From Naematelia aurantialba (lineage: Eukaryota; Basidiomycota; Tremellomycetes; Tremellales; Naemateliaceae): 64,000 nucleotides of DNA. Of this stretch, positions 54,962 through 64,000 are shown in pieces. The notes below the pieces were generated by a model. It was not told where the DNA came from. It saw only the letters and a program-made list of their open reading frames with translations, and made no database searches. The stretch spans positions 744,001 through 808,000 of the forward strand of contig JAKFAO010000007.1 of NCBI GenBank assembly GCA_021527695.1. Direction: 5' to 3'. The stretch's first letter is position 1; every line of letters starts with the position of its first letter. Position numbers and translations under genes: made by a program.

Positions 54962-55828
54962 TCATTCTGAAGCCAGAGTTCGCATCAGAGCGGCAAAGTA
55001 CGCATCGAGATGGCTCTCACCTTTGGCATATCCTGCGCTTGCGTCGGTATGGGCTCCAGTGGTGGCCGTGTCATTTGTGCGCTCCTGATCCGCTGTGCCT
55101 CGGGCGCCGCTCTTTTCGTCACTGCCGCCTTTCTCGTCTAGATGGTGCTTTTCGTCCGCCTCTTGGTCCCCTTGGGCGTCGGCGTCGCCCTCGCCGGGCA
55201 TGGGACACGAGTACTCCTGCATGGACTCCATTTCCTCGGCGTCTTTGCCCCTGAGGACGTAAAACTTGCCGGTCTTGTAGTCGTTGGCGACGGCGGCGCC
55301 GTTGCCGACCCAGCACACCGAGTAGTCGGGCTCCTTGCTCCTCAGCTCTGCCTTGGTCGACACTTCCCCGGCGAGCCTGAACGGCGGGAGGATCCGGTTC
55401 CCGTCCTCGTCCCAGTCGATGATAGACCTGGCGTGTATCGATTCGCGCTCGTTCGGCATGCCCTCAGGCAAGGGGTCGGCGTCTGCAAAGAGCTGCGACT
55501 CGCGCGCGTCCCATTCGGAGAGGATGTCCTGCGCGGCCCTGCCTTTGGCAGCGCGGTACGTCCCGTCCGTCTCGTCGATGGCTCGGAGCTCCTCGAGGCC
55601 CGGCGCGCGCTCGATCTCCAGCCGCGTGTTCGGCTTGTCGATGTACCTCGTCAGGTCGGCAAACGACGACAGCTCCCCGACTTGCCTGGTGGCCAGCATG
55701 CTGGCGTCCATGGGCCCTTCACACTCGGGGTTCGCGGCGCGGGCCGCATAGTACTCGAAAACAGGCACTGGCCGGACGGTCGAATCGTCCCCACCCGGAA
55801 CAGACTGGTACGGGATAAAAGTGCTCAT
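54962..55828 (-). CDS. Acidic protein of unknown function
   Basis: Intronless, 288 aa, ATG at 55828, with a TATA element about 110 nt upstream. Not recognised. Residues 1-190 look folded: mixed polarity with PVFEYYAARAANPECEG near the start, ELSSFADLTRYIDKP, IIDWDEDGNRILPPFRLAG and a beta-like VCWVGNGAAVANDYKTGKFY. Residues ~205-270 are an acidic/Gly/Asp low-complexity segment (DAQGDQEADEKHH), and the tail (HLDAYFAALMRTLASE) could form a short amphipathic helix. No signal peptide or membrane helix, so a cytosolic or nuclear location is expected. Codon use looks like neighbouring genes. Confidence 0.65.
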   Translation of the reverse strand: MSTFIPYQSVPGGDDSTVRPVPVFEYYAARAANPECEGPMDASMLATRQVGELSSFADLTRYIDKPNTRLEIERAPGLEELRAIDETDGTYRAAKGRAAQDILSEWDARESQLFADADPLPEGMPNERESIHARSIIDWDEDGNRILPPFRLAGEVSTKAELRSKEPDYSVCWVGNGAAVANDYKTGKFYVLRGKDAEEMESMQEYSCPMPGEGDADAQGDQEADEKHHLDEKGGSDEKSGARGTADQERTNDTATTGAHTDASAGYAKGESHLDAYFAALMRTLASE

Positions 55829-56166
55829 AGCGACTCGAACGACGACGTTGCTAGGTAGTGCAGTTGAAGTAACACCCAGATTTCAGAACACGAGAGTAGA
55901 CGTGGAAGACGCCAGGCCAGGACGCGATGCTGCAGTTATATATATAACCTCTTGGACACACACAGAAGCCACAGACTCGTCATGACTCACGCCACACGTG
56001 GCGTGCCTAGACGGCCTGTTTCATGTGCTTCCTATGGCGACCTTTTTGATCCCGTCCCGGGCGAGACCCCGACATCCGTCTCCCGGCTTACCTTGTGGCC
56101 AGCTAGCCTTCGCTCTGTTCTGTTACGCAACTCGCAGAGCTGCACGGAGAAGATCACCGCTGCAAA
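55829..56166. promoter_or_regulatory. Divergent promoter of acidic protein and A/B barrel genes
   Basis: Includes the palindromic TTATATATATAA at 55936-55947, which could serve either direction; it is 108 nt from the minus-strand start. Confidence 0.5.
55936..55947 (-). promoter_or_regulatory. TATA element
   Basis: TTATATATATAA, placed at a typical distance upstream of the acidic protein gene. Confidence 0.5.
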
Positions 56167-56924
56167 ATGGGAAGTACGTACCACGCCCAGCATGGCATGG
56201 TTCCACGCCACGGCTCCGCGCCTCTGCGTCTCCACGCTTTCATGCCTAGACTTCTCCGTGTCGTGCTTCCAGGCCTCCACGCCTCAGGGCTTGCTCGCCG
56301 GAAGACGAGGGAGAAGGACCGTGATCCTGGGCTCTGCACTCGCCGCCTGAATGACGCAAAGAGCAATGAGGTCACTCGCTGAACCCCGCAGAAATCGTCC
56401 ACATCGTGCTGTGGAAGCTACGCCGTCCGTCGATCCTCACGACGACACCGACCGAAGACGTCCTCGCCCAGGCGAAGGAGGCGATCGCGGCGCTCAAGTC
56501 TGTGCCTGGACCAGAGACGATGTCCCTCGGCCCACCGCTCATTGATGCCCGGGCAAAGGGCTTTGATTGGGGTGAGTCGCGCGCTCTTCCCCCTTCGCCC
56601 TACGTCCCGGCCCCGCCCTCCTGCTACTTTCCGCTTCTCCCCTGCCTCCTTTATGCTCTTTATGTCTTCCTGCAAAGAGTGCACTCTGGGAGGCAACGAG
56701 GCGAAGGAGGGAAGGAAGAGGGCAAGATCAAGCCAGTAGCTGACGAGTCAGGTCTCTACTCTGTCTTTTCAGACAAAGAGGCGCTGCAAAAGTACGCAGT
56801 CTCCGAGGCGCACGTCAAGGTAGTCACGGAGAAAGTCAGGCCGAACACTGAAGGTACGTCCTCCCGCCGGCACATGGACTGACCACAGACGTGCTCGCCT
56901 ATGACTTTGAGCTGGACGACTAGA
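56167..56924 (+). CDS. Stress-responsive A/B barrel (Dabb) protein
   Basis: Small dimeric alpha/beta barrel protein, 107 aa. Exons 56167-56173, 56392-56571, 56752-56853, 56890-56924. The first exon carries only ATG GGA A; joining it across a 218-nt intron gives MGKIVHIVLWKLRRP, the expected first beta strand of the family, and the donor (GTACGT) is a near-perfect match. Other family landmarks are an amphipathic helix (EDVLAQAKEAIAALKSVPGP), SLGPPLIDARAKGFDWGLYS, and the conserved helix DKEALQKYAVSEAHVKVV. The short C-terminus DVLAYDFELDD supplies the last strand. Members act in stress responses or as polyketide cyclases in plants and fungi; the ligand here is unknown. Convergent with PEX2, 108 bp apart. 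Confidence 0.82.
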
Positions 56925-57032
56925 CTTGGGACATGCCCAAAATAACTGTGAACCCAGGTATAAATACAAGTGCAGATGCAAATGTAACTGCATGTGTGCC
57001 AGATGGTGCCCGGGATATGGATGCAATTTTGA

Positions 57033-58571
57033 CTAAGACGCGTCGTCTATGTCTGCCTCTGCTGCTCCCACACGCCACGCATGGGTCACTCCGCCCCCAC
57101 ACCGCAGGCACGACCATTTGTCCACCTCCTTGTCCGCGTCCTGCTCTCCAGGCCTGTCCTTCCACTTCGCGTGGTGTCTGGCCAGCTCCCCTGCGATGCA
57201 ATAATAACACCACCGACACCCGCCCCAACAATCAGTCTGCGCGGGGACGAAGATTCGCGTCTCGTCGTTGGTCTCGTCCTCGCTTTCGTCCTGAGTTATG
57301 CGCGGAAGGGTGATAGATGCGCCTTGTGCGCTTGAAGCGTCGAGCGGGACTGGATCAGATGCATGGCGGAGGTGGCATATAGGGCACGTCGATCGAGGCA
57401 GCTTGGCCAGCGGGCCAGAATGCGCCGCGGCCGACAGTGCCGCTTTGGACTGATTACGGGAGGGTGATTTCACGATGAGAGAAGTGTAGTCGATGGGCTG
57501 GGGCTGGGAAAGAAGGTCTCGGATGGGCGAGAAGAGGGACGACGGGGACAGGAAAGTCGGCAGTGGGGGCAGTAGCGGAACGGCGAACAAGAGAAACTCC
57601 TAGACGATATCAGCATCACCTATCTTGATGTCAGAGCTCGGAGGGGTACGTGACGTACTGTGAAGGCGCCCCACACGAGCTGGCGGTTCATGAATTCGTA
57701 CGAGACCATCCTCGCCAAGTGCGCCGAGGTTGGCACCAGCCGCAGACCCAACAGGCGCATGAGCAGCGATGGATACCTGGCCAGTCAGCACGTCTCCAGC
57801 CTGTGTCTCCTGTCGAGATGCAATCGGCCGCTCGAATCAGAAATGTATGACGTTGACGGAATAGTGGTGCGCCGCAGTATGAACGACAGAGTGGTCTCAC
57901 CTTCCGTCAAAGAGGAACCAACCCCACCCTGCCAGCTCCCAAGCCTTGGCAGCCGTTTCAGCCCTGACGACCGCCTTCCAGGCTTTACGGCGCCAGTCGT
58001 GCGCGGGAAGTTCGGGCCATTGACGCGACAGAGCGTGTTGCCGTATCCGCGTGAGAAGGTACGTTGGAAACATGGGCGGGTGGAGGAGCAGGTAGAGAAG
58101 GAGGGTCCGACGTGAGGGCGAGGAGGACAGGTTGGAAGAGCGTGAGCTGGAATTGGGACTGGAGCTGAAACTGGGACTGGATACGGAGGATGCGAGCTTG
58201 AGGTTCTGGAGCTTGGCTCCCGGGGATGCACTGGTATATGGGTCGAGGACGGTGAAGCGGAAGACGATGAGTTTCAGCAGCAGGGAGATTTCCGGCTTGA
58301 GCTCGTGGCCCAGCGACGCCTGGAGATTATGTATCAGCACATGCGTATCCAAGTATCCAAGTGCGAAATGTGGAGTGGAGCATAGGCATAGTATGAGTGA
58401 GAGAGGGACACCCACCCTGAAGTTGCTCAGAGCCTTGTCCACCCGCTCGCCCAGCGTCGATACGAGCCCCTCATCGAGCTCGTCTGCGTCGACCTGGCTC
58501 ACCCGTGGGGCATCAGGCAGGCGGACTCTCGAGGAAGAAGCCTCTGCGTTCACGTGGTGTGGTGTGGGCAT
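57033..58571 (-). CDS. PEX2: Peroxisome biogenesis factor 2 (RING peroxin)
   Basis: Peroxisomal membrane ubiquitin ligase subunit that, with PEX10 and PEX12, ubiquitinates PEX5 for recycling. Exons 58571-58416, 58319-57901, 57776-57659, 57599-57033; 419 aa. The N-terminal Pex2/Pex12 domain is recognisable: LGHELKPEISLLLKLIVFR, GAKLQNLKL, WGWFLFDGRYPSLLMRLLGL, SYEFMNRQLVWGAFTEFLLF. The RING is at the C-terminus: CPICHLRHA, CWGGCRWCYYCIAGELARHH, WSCLRCGG. An acidic Ser/Glu/Asp insert of ~40 residues separates the first CxxC from the rest, and a Ser-rich insert lies in the N-terminal domain. The CWGGC that replaces the usual C-x-H is a variation to note. The stop overlaps nothing, but the gene is tail-to-tail with the Dabb gene. 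Confidence 0.9.
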
Positions 58572-58824
58572 CCCAGCGTCACTCTTCACTTGTTCGTAGT
58601 TTTTGGTATCTGGTTTACACCATTATGAAGCCATGATAATGAGAGGCTCAAAATACCAGACCTGGTGTTGCTGCACTCACCGGTCCTCGCATTGCCGGAT
58701 AGTCACCGGGAGAATGCCACGTGTATCGCACCTCGAGACGTTCCTCGGCGTTGCTGTTTCTCAGTGTGTTCTCCGCATACATTGCGGACAGCAAGAGTAA
58801 GAAACAGTCACCCATGCGCGGCAG

Positions 58825-61800
58825 ATGAGACCCGCCCTGTGTTTAGCCGTCGCGGCTACTGTGTTGCTCGGTCCTGCTCACGCGGTCTGGCCGTTCAAGC
58901 AGAAGAGGTTCACGGCCGAGGCGTTTATCGATGCTGGTCCCCTTGGGTTGGAGGAGGTGGCGGGGCGGGTGGTAGCTGTTGGCGACTGGGATGGTGATCA
59001 GCAGTCAGTCTACCAGATACATCTCATTCCGTCGTTTCCTCAGCCCCTCATTCCCTCGACCCCTAGCATCCCCCTCCCCTCTCCTGCTCCTTCTCCCTCT
59101 TTCGGTCGCTCGGGCTTCCCCGTTGTGATGTCCGACGAGATGCTGACGAGAGCTTCCTCATCAGCGCGGACCTATTCGTCTTGAGTGAGGATTCGAAGAG
59201 CGTCCACGTGTACCTCTGGAACAGAGGTCCGTCCCCCAATCTTGACTTCAATTACCTTGTGAGCTAACACAGTCGCTTGTTCAGAATCATTCCAATTCCT
59301 CTCTTCATCGCATAGCGTGACGCTATCGAATGAGATCGTCAATGTGGTGCCAGGGGATTTTGATCATGATGGGAGGCTCGACTTGCTTGTCATGTACAGG
59401 GATGAGTCGGGTGGGTGGTGGGGCGGCAAGTCGGAGCGCACGGGGATGGTAGTGTACTTTGGTGGTGGAGAGGGAGGGGCGTTCCGTGAGTTGTGCTTCT
59501 CCATTCCCGTCGTACCATTTCAGTGTCTATCCCTCGCGATAGAGCCTTCTGTTTTGTATCACGTTGGCATATACAGCCTCTTTCTGTCGTCTCGCGACAG
59601 TCTCGAGGGGTATAGATGGTATCGTGGGTTTTGTCTGACCCCGTGTAGGAGACGAGCACTGGATCCTCCCGAAAGCGACAACGGCCCAGCCCTTGGTGTT
59701 TGACTCAGACGGAAGTCTCAGAGCCTCCCTCCTAGGTTATGAGGCAGGAGAGGACGAATCCATCATCAAATCATGGACTAACAATGGCACCGCTATGGTT
59801 CTGTGGGTTACTCCGCTCTTGACCTGAATAAACGAGCTGATTCGACCAGCCGAATCCCTCCATTGCATTCCAACGAGGCGGTGTGCAACCTCGCCAATCC
59901 CCACTCGAGTGCTTTTGTCGACATGAACGGAGACTGTCGCCCAGGTCAGCTTAACAGCTCTTACTCGGTGAACAGCACAGCTGAGCGAGAATAGATCTCG
60001 TTCTCCATTGCGAGACGCCGCATACTACTCAAAAATCCATCCAGATCTGGCTGAACAGAGGTTCAGCCGGTTACGAGCTTGCTCGCACATATGAACTTCC
60101 TCGAGGTAGTGGACCCCTGTCCTTTGCAGATATGAGTGAGTGCCCCCCTTCCGCTGGCCGGCTTTCGCCATCCTCCACTCTCACATAACATGCATTTAAA
60201 CTCCCCAGAACACGCATCGACTCCCTCAGATCGGAAGGATGACCTGACGTTGTTGGGACAGACCGAGATGGTACAATGGATGTAGTCTTTCCAACTTGTT
60301 CGCGCCGATCAGCAACGGCTGGCACAGGGCAAGAATGTGACATCAACATTGTCTACAACAAGCAGGTTCCCATCTGCTCAGGAGAGAACACCGCCTACAC
60401 TGGCAGCGATGCCGACACCGGGTTGCTGAAATGCCGAGGATGGGGCGAACTGTGCCTAGCGGATGATGCGTTTGAGCTCGAGTTTGATGCCAGTAGCGGG
60501 GTGAGTCAGAGCGAGCGGAGCAGTGTTCCGGCTAACAGTCCTGTGCAGTACTACTCCTCCACTCCGCTTGCGTCCCTCTTCCCTGCCTCGGCCGGCGAGC
60601 CAAACATGCTCTTGCACGTCCCAGGAACCTCGTCAATTCCCCTACCTCTCCGACTAGGAGACTTCAACGTCGACGGCTACCCAGATGTCCTTCTCACGGT
60701 TTCCAACGACACTGCCTCTCCATCAGGGGGAATCTTTGGCGGGGGCAGAGGCACTGGCACTCAGGTCAAGGTGTTCGAGAACATCCCGTGCGGGAAGAAC
60801 GTGCCAGGCTGCGGCGGTAGTTCGAAGATCAAGCGCGGTCTCAGGTTGGGGAGCGGGGCAGGCTGGGAGAGTCTGGACAATATTTGGGATGCCATTGGCG
60901 CCAGCTGGCTGGATGTTGATTCCGATGTAAGCGGCCTTGAATACTTCTGTAAGGGCTAACAAGGCAGGGTACCTTGGACATCATGGTGCAACGGACGGGG
61001 GATCAGGCACAGCAGAAAGTCACTTTCGTGCAGAACAACTTTTACCACGATGCCTTCTTCTTGAAGGCTCAAGGTGACGCGGTTCTATTCCATGAGGTGC
61101 TCAGCTAATCGAACCGTACAGTGCTGAACGGTGCATGTGATGGCGATTGTGAGCCCAGTGGTGGAGGATCAAAGTATAGCGTGAGTGAATCCCGATTGCT
61201 CAGAATCGTAATATGCTGATATCACTGTCAGCCGCTGGGAGGAAGTTACTCTGGTGCCGCATACAAGCTTACTGTGCTTGATACTCTGGGCCGGCGAGGA
61301 GCTCAGCAAGGTCAGCTTGTCAATGTGACTTGGCGTCAATTGAGCTCACACGTATCCAGTCGCCCAGCTACCTCAGACCGGATACCATGTTCTAGGGACG
61401 CCATACTCATTCATCGGGCTCGGCAGAACCAACAATTATGTCGAGGTGAATTTCTTGCACGTGGCGATACTGTCTCTCACTCACTCCACGTAGCGGCTAT
61501 CGGTAGGTACATCGGTGGTGGGCGCCGACCAAGCTCCAATCACGACGCTCGACTCCCTCATCCCCAATTCCCAGCTCCTCATAAATCCCCCATCACCGCT
61601 CTCGCTGCCCGACGCAGAACCGGCGTCTCCTGTCAAAGCGCGAGCGCACGAATGGCACTCGGAACTATTTCTGCATCCTGGCGACTGGGTGCCGTATGTT
61701 GGCGTAGCTGTGGTCTTGACTGTTTTGGTACTGGGCGCTGTGGTGGTGGGTCTGAACGAGCGGGAGAAGGTAAGTCTACCAATCAGCCTGGATGTACGTG

Positions 61801-61885
61801 AGAAGAGAACTGATGACGCTTGTAGAAGGAGGACGAGAGGGAACGGAGGCGGGCATTGCATGCGATCAACTTCCAGGCGTTGTAA
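58825..61885 (+). CDS. TIP/ITFG1-like FG-GAP membrane protein
   Basis: Type I membrane protein of the T-cell immunomodulatory protein (ITFG1) family, a beta-propeller of FG-GAP repeats in the secretory pathway. Fourteen exons (58825-59003, 59165-59226, 59285-59485, 59649-59802, 59850-59944, 59995-60135, 60262-60500, 60549-60926, 60968-61073, 61122-61180, 61232-61310, 61360-61445, 61494-61769, 61826-61885) give 704 aa. Signal peptide MRPALCLAVAATVLLGPAHA. Calcium-type loops: DWDGDQHADLFVLSED, GDFDHDGRLDLLVMY, VDMNGDCRPDLVLHCE, ADMNRDGTMDVVFPTC, GDFNVDGYPDVLLTV, LDVDSDGTLDIMVQ. One C-terminal helix, WVPYVGVAVVLTVLVLGAVV, then a short basic cytosolic tail (KKEDERERRRALH). Fungal function is poorly defined. 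Confidence 0.9.
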
Positions 61886-62869
61886 TATCAGTGTATAGTC
61901 ATCCTAGATGCATCTCCATGGCAGCTAGTTCAGGACGGGGGAGAAGCGGAAACGCTGCCTCCAGTTGCTGCATAGCGGACCTCGCCGCTCTGCCTTTCCT
62001 CTGCACTTGCAAGCGTTGCGCTCCAGGCTTTCCGCTTGGTGCACTCCAGGCTGTCGAAATGAAGAGACAGGCCGGCGCACTTCGTATTCAGACTGATGCA
62101 GAGTGTTGGTGTCGGTGTGCTCAAATCTGCGCTCTCCGCTTCCTTCTCACCTCTTTGACTCTTCTCGGCGTTGGCCCTCAATATCCAACCCCCAAACCCC
62201 TCCCTGTCATCCCCTCCCTCCTTCGTCTACCCATTCATCCCCTCCCTCCTTCGCCCTACCCCTCCCTCCTTGATCTCCTGTCTCCTTGTTCTCTTCCCTC
62301 CTTCGTGCTCCTCCCTCCTTAGTTCTCCTGCCTCCGTTCTGCTCCCTCCTCCGTCTCCTCTCGCTCTGAAGCATGCCCTTCCTTTTCCCAACCATGCCTT
62401 TTCTCCCCCCAAGCATGCCCTTTCTTCTCCCCCTCTTCTCCTGCCCACTGACGCTCTCCTTCAAGTCTCCTTTCATTCCTCCCTGTTTTGCCTACTCCCT
62501 TTTTGCCCCTCCCTCCTTCGTTCTCCCTTCCTTCCTCTCCTTCGTTTCCTTCTTCTCCTTCGTTTCCTTCTCCTTCGGGTGATACGCCGTGGTGTCCCCA
62601 CATCCTCCATGGCCAAGCCTAGACCTCCTCCTTTGTTTCCTTTCTTCTCTCCTCTCCTCCCTTCTCTCCTGTGGCTCTGTACTTCCTTCAGCTAGCCCCT
62701 TCGCCCTTCCTTCGCCCTTCCCCCTAAGACTATTGACTGACACTAACTTCTTCGCCTCGTCCTTCTCGCCCTTCTCATCCACGTCCTCCAACTCAAGCCA
62801 AGCCTACGTACCCAGATCCAAGAGTCTCCATCCGTCTCACGCTCACCTACCTTGCCAACTCACAACGCA
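61886..62869. promoter_or_regulatory. Intergenic with long polypyrimidine leader
   Basis: Nearly 650 nt (62190-62840) is C/T-rich on the plus strand, upstream of the right-edge gene. The many open frames on both strands in it are low-complexity artefacts. Confidence 0.55.
62190..62840 (+). repeat. Polypyrimidine low-complexity region
   Basis: Built of degenerate CCCTCCTTC, TTCTCC and TCCCTTC units with few purines; no single period dominates. Confidence 0.85.
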
Positions 62870-64000
62870 ATGACTATCGCTGCCGTAGAAACCATCAAGA
62901 CCCTTACCCAACCATGGCCCAAGCTCTCTGACCTCCCGCCAGACCACCCGGTTCATGGTACCGTTGCCGGTACCCCTGTTGGCCAAGCAAACGGGAATAA
63001 CCCACATACCCCGCGGCAAAAGAAACAAGTCCTGCCCAGGAGGTTCCTCAGCCCCGAGCTCGCGCCGCCGCATCTCTGGCCTGCGAATGCCACAGCCTGG
63101 GGGTTCACAGAAACCTATCCCTCCTTCGAGGTGCCTCAGGCGCCGTTGGCGGCTACCGCCCATCCGAGAGGATACTTGAAGCCAGAAGGAGAGATGGCGC
63201 GAGCGGGCAGCGCGTATCCTGCTTTCCTGTACTCGTGAGTCAGTCTTCCTACCTCCTCCCTCCTCGCAGAGCATGCCTTCCTTTCGCTTCTCTCCTCTTG
63301 CTCCTTCTTCCCCTTCTGACACTGCCACTCTTTCTGCTCTCATTCTCTTGGTCAATGTCTTCCTTCTCCGCCTCAGCAGTCCCGCTTTAGGGCCCCACTC
63401 TCCCCTGCTTCACCAGGCGTCCTCAGCCCGGTTGTGCATCCGCTGACCCAAAGTAGACACCCAAAACTGGCTTGCCCGAAGTGGCCCGCCCCGACGCTCT
63501 TCTTCTTCTGGTCGATTGATCCCGTCACACTACGTGCGACAACTGGCCAGTGCTGGAACTGTTTCCGCACGAAAGGGAAGAAAGGGGGCTGCGGCGTCAT
63601 CGGGTATACGGTCAGCACTGAAGCGCCGCTCGACCCTGTTGAACCGCCGCGACGGGCGCCGAGGAGACGAAAGGTACGGAATGGAGTCAAAGCAGATCCT
63701 GACGAGCTTGAGAGTGAGGAGGACGATGTGAGTGCCGAAGCCTGAAATCTTCTCCTTGCCATCTTTGGTTCCCTTCTCTCTTCCCTCTCTTCGTTTCTCT
63801 CTTCTTCCCCTTCTTGCCTTCTCTCCATCGAGCATATGGTGGCACATGCAGGTAGGGAGACAGAATCTCGCTGACTAATTCAGTCGGGTTCAGTGGAACG
63901 GGTCGCTAAGCGGCCAAAAGCGTGTAAGTGTGCCCAGCTTCGCAATTGTCTTCATCGTTGACGCCTACATCAGTTTGGACGCCAGAACAGCAGCGCCAAA
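62870..64000 (+). CDS. Unknown protein, 5' part (runs off right edge)
   Basis: Exon 1 62870-63234 encodes a Pro-rich region (TVAGTPVGQANGNNPHTPRQ, LPRRFLSPELAPPHLWP). A plausible second exon, 63454-63727, encodes LACPKWPAP and then GQCWNCFRTKGKKGGCGVIG followed by a basic PRRAPRRRK and an acidic ELESEEDD. A third, 63884-63923, encodes SGSVERVAKRPKA. Joins are in phase, but the acceptor at 63453 is one of several options. The CWNC pair with nearby Cys and basic patches suggests a small zinc-binding, possibly nuclear, module; I do not recognise the family. Introns are strongly pyrimidine-rich like the upstream leader. The 3' end is outside the window. Confidence 0.5.

Noticed and set aside
62207..62791. 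Glu/Gly/Arg-rich minus-strand frames
   Set aside because: Translation of a polypurine strand; no gene character.
1..64000. CRISPR arrays, rRNA, transposons
   Set aside because: No regularly spaced repeats, no rRNA-like conserved blocks, no transposase or reverse transcriptase motifs seen in any frame.

Overview
This is nuclear DNA of a basidiomycete yeast, most likely a Tremellomycete. The evidence is GC-rich coding sequence, genes broken by many short introns (mostly 35-70 nt with CTRAY-type branch sites), compact spacing, and a gene set (GT32 mannosyltransferase, alternative oxidase, G-alpha, PEX2, DUG1, ZPR1) typical of fungi. No bacterial, viral or organellar feature is present. I rebuilt exons by hand from splice signals, phase and family conservation; where exon coordinates are listed, the summed lengths are in frame.

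Layout. 0-9.6 kb: 3' end of an aldo/keto reductase, a HAD-fold protein (-), a small membrane protein (-), a GT32 mannosyltransferase (+), a second small membrane protein (-) and a TBC-domain protein (+). 9.9-14 kb: ZPR1 (+) and a secreted M28 aminopeptidase (-). 14.3-19.8 kb: three consecutive minus-strand single-exon genes whose products share a cysteine cluster at the C-terminus but little else. 20.2-31 kb: methylthioadenosine phosphorylase, an MBD4-type DNA glycosylase, a RING+RRM protein (-), the DUG1 dipeptidase and an Oca6-like pseudophosphatase (-). 31-45.2 kb: a 1275-residue protein joining a long disordered region to an MDR-reductase fold, a G-alpha subunit (-), a TFIIIC subunit and alternative oxidase. 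46-64 kb: an F-box-like protein, an M28B (PSMA/transferrin-receptor-type) peptidase, a secreted Kex2-processed cysteine-rich precursor, an acidic unknown protein (-), a stress-responsive A/B barrel protein, PEX2 (-), a TIP/ITFG1-like FG-GAP membrane protein and the 5' part of an unknown gene cut by the right edge.

The genes are mostly housekeeping and do not form one pathway. Loose themes are methionine/glutathione salvage (MTA phosphorylase, DUG1) and secretory or surface functions (GT32, two M28 peptidases, Cys-rich peptide, TIP). The least explained items are the tandem C-terminal zinc-cluster trio, the Cys-rich secreted precursor, the RING-RRM protein, the disordered-MDR fusion, and extreme splicing: consecutive 7-nt and 5-nt microexons in the GT32 catalytic core, a 7-nt first coding exon, and several GC-AG introns. 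No RNA gene, CRISPR array or transposon could be supported.
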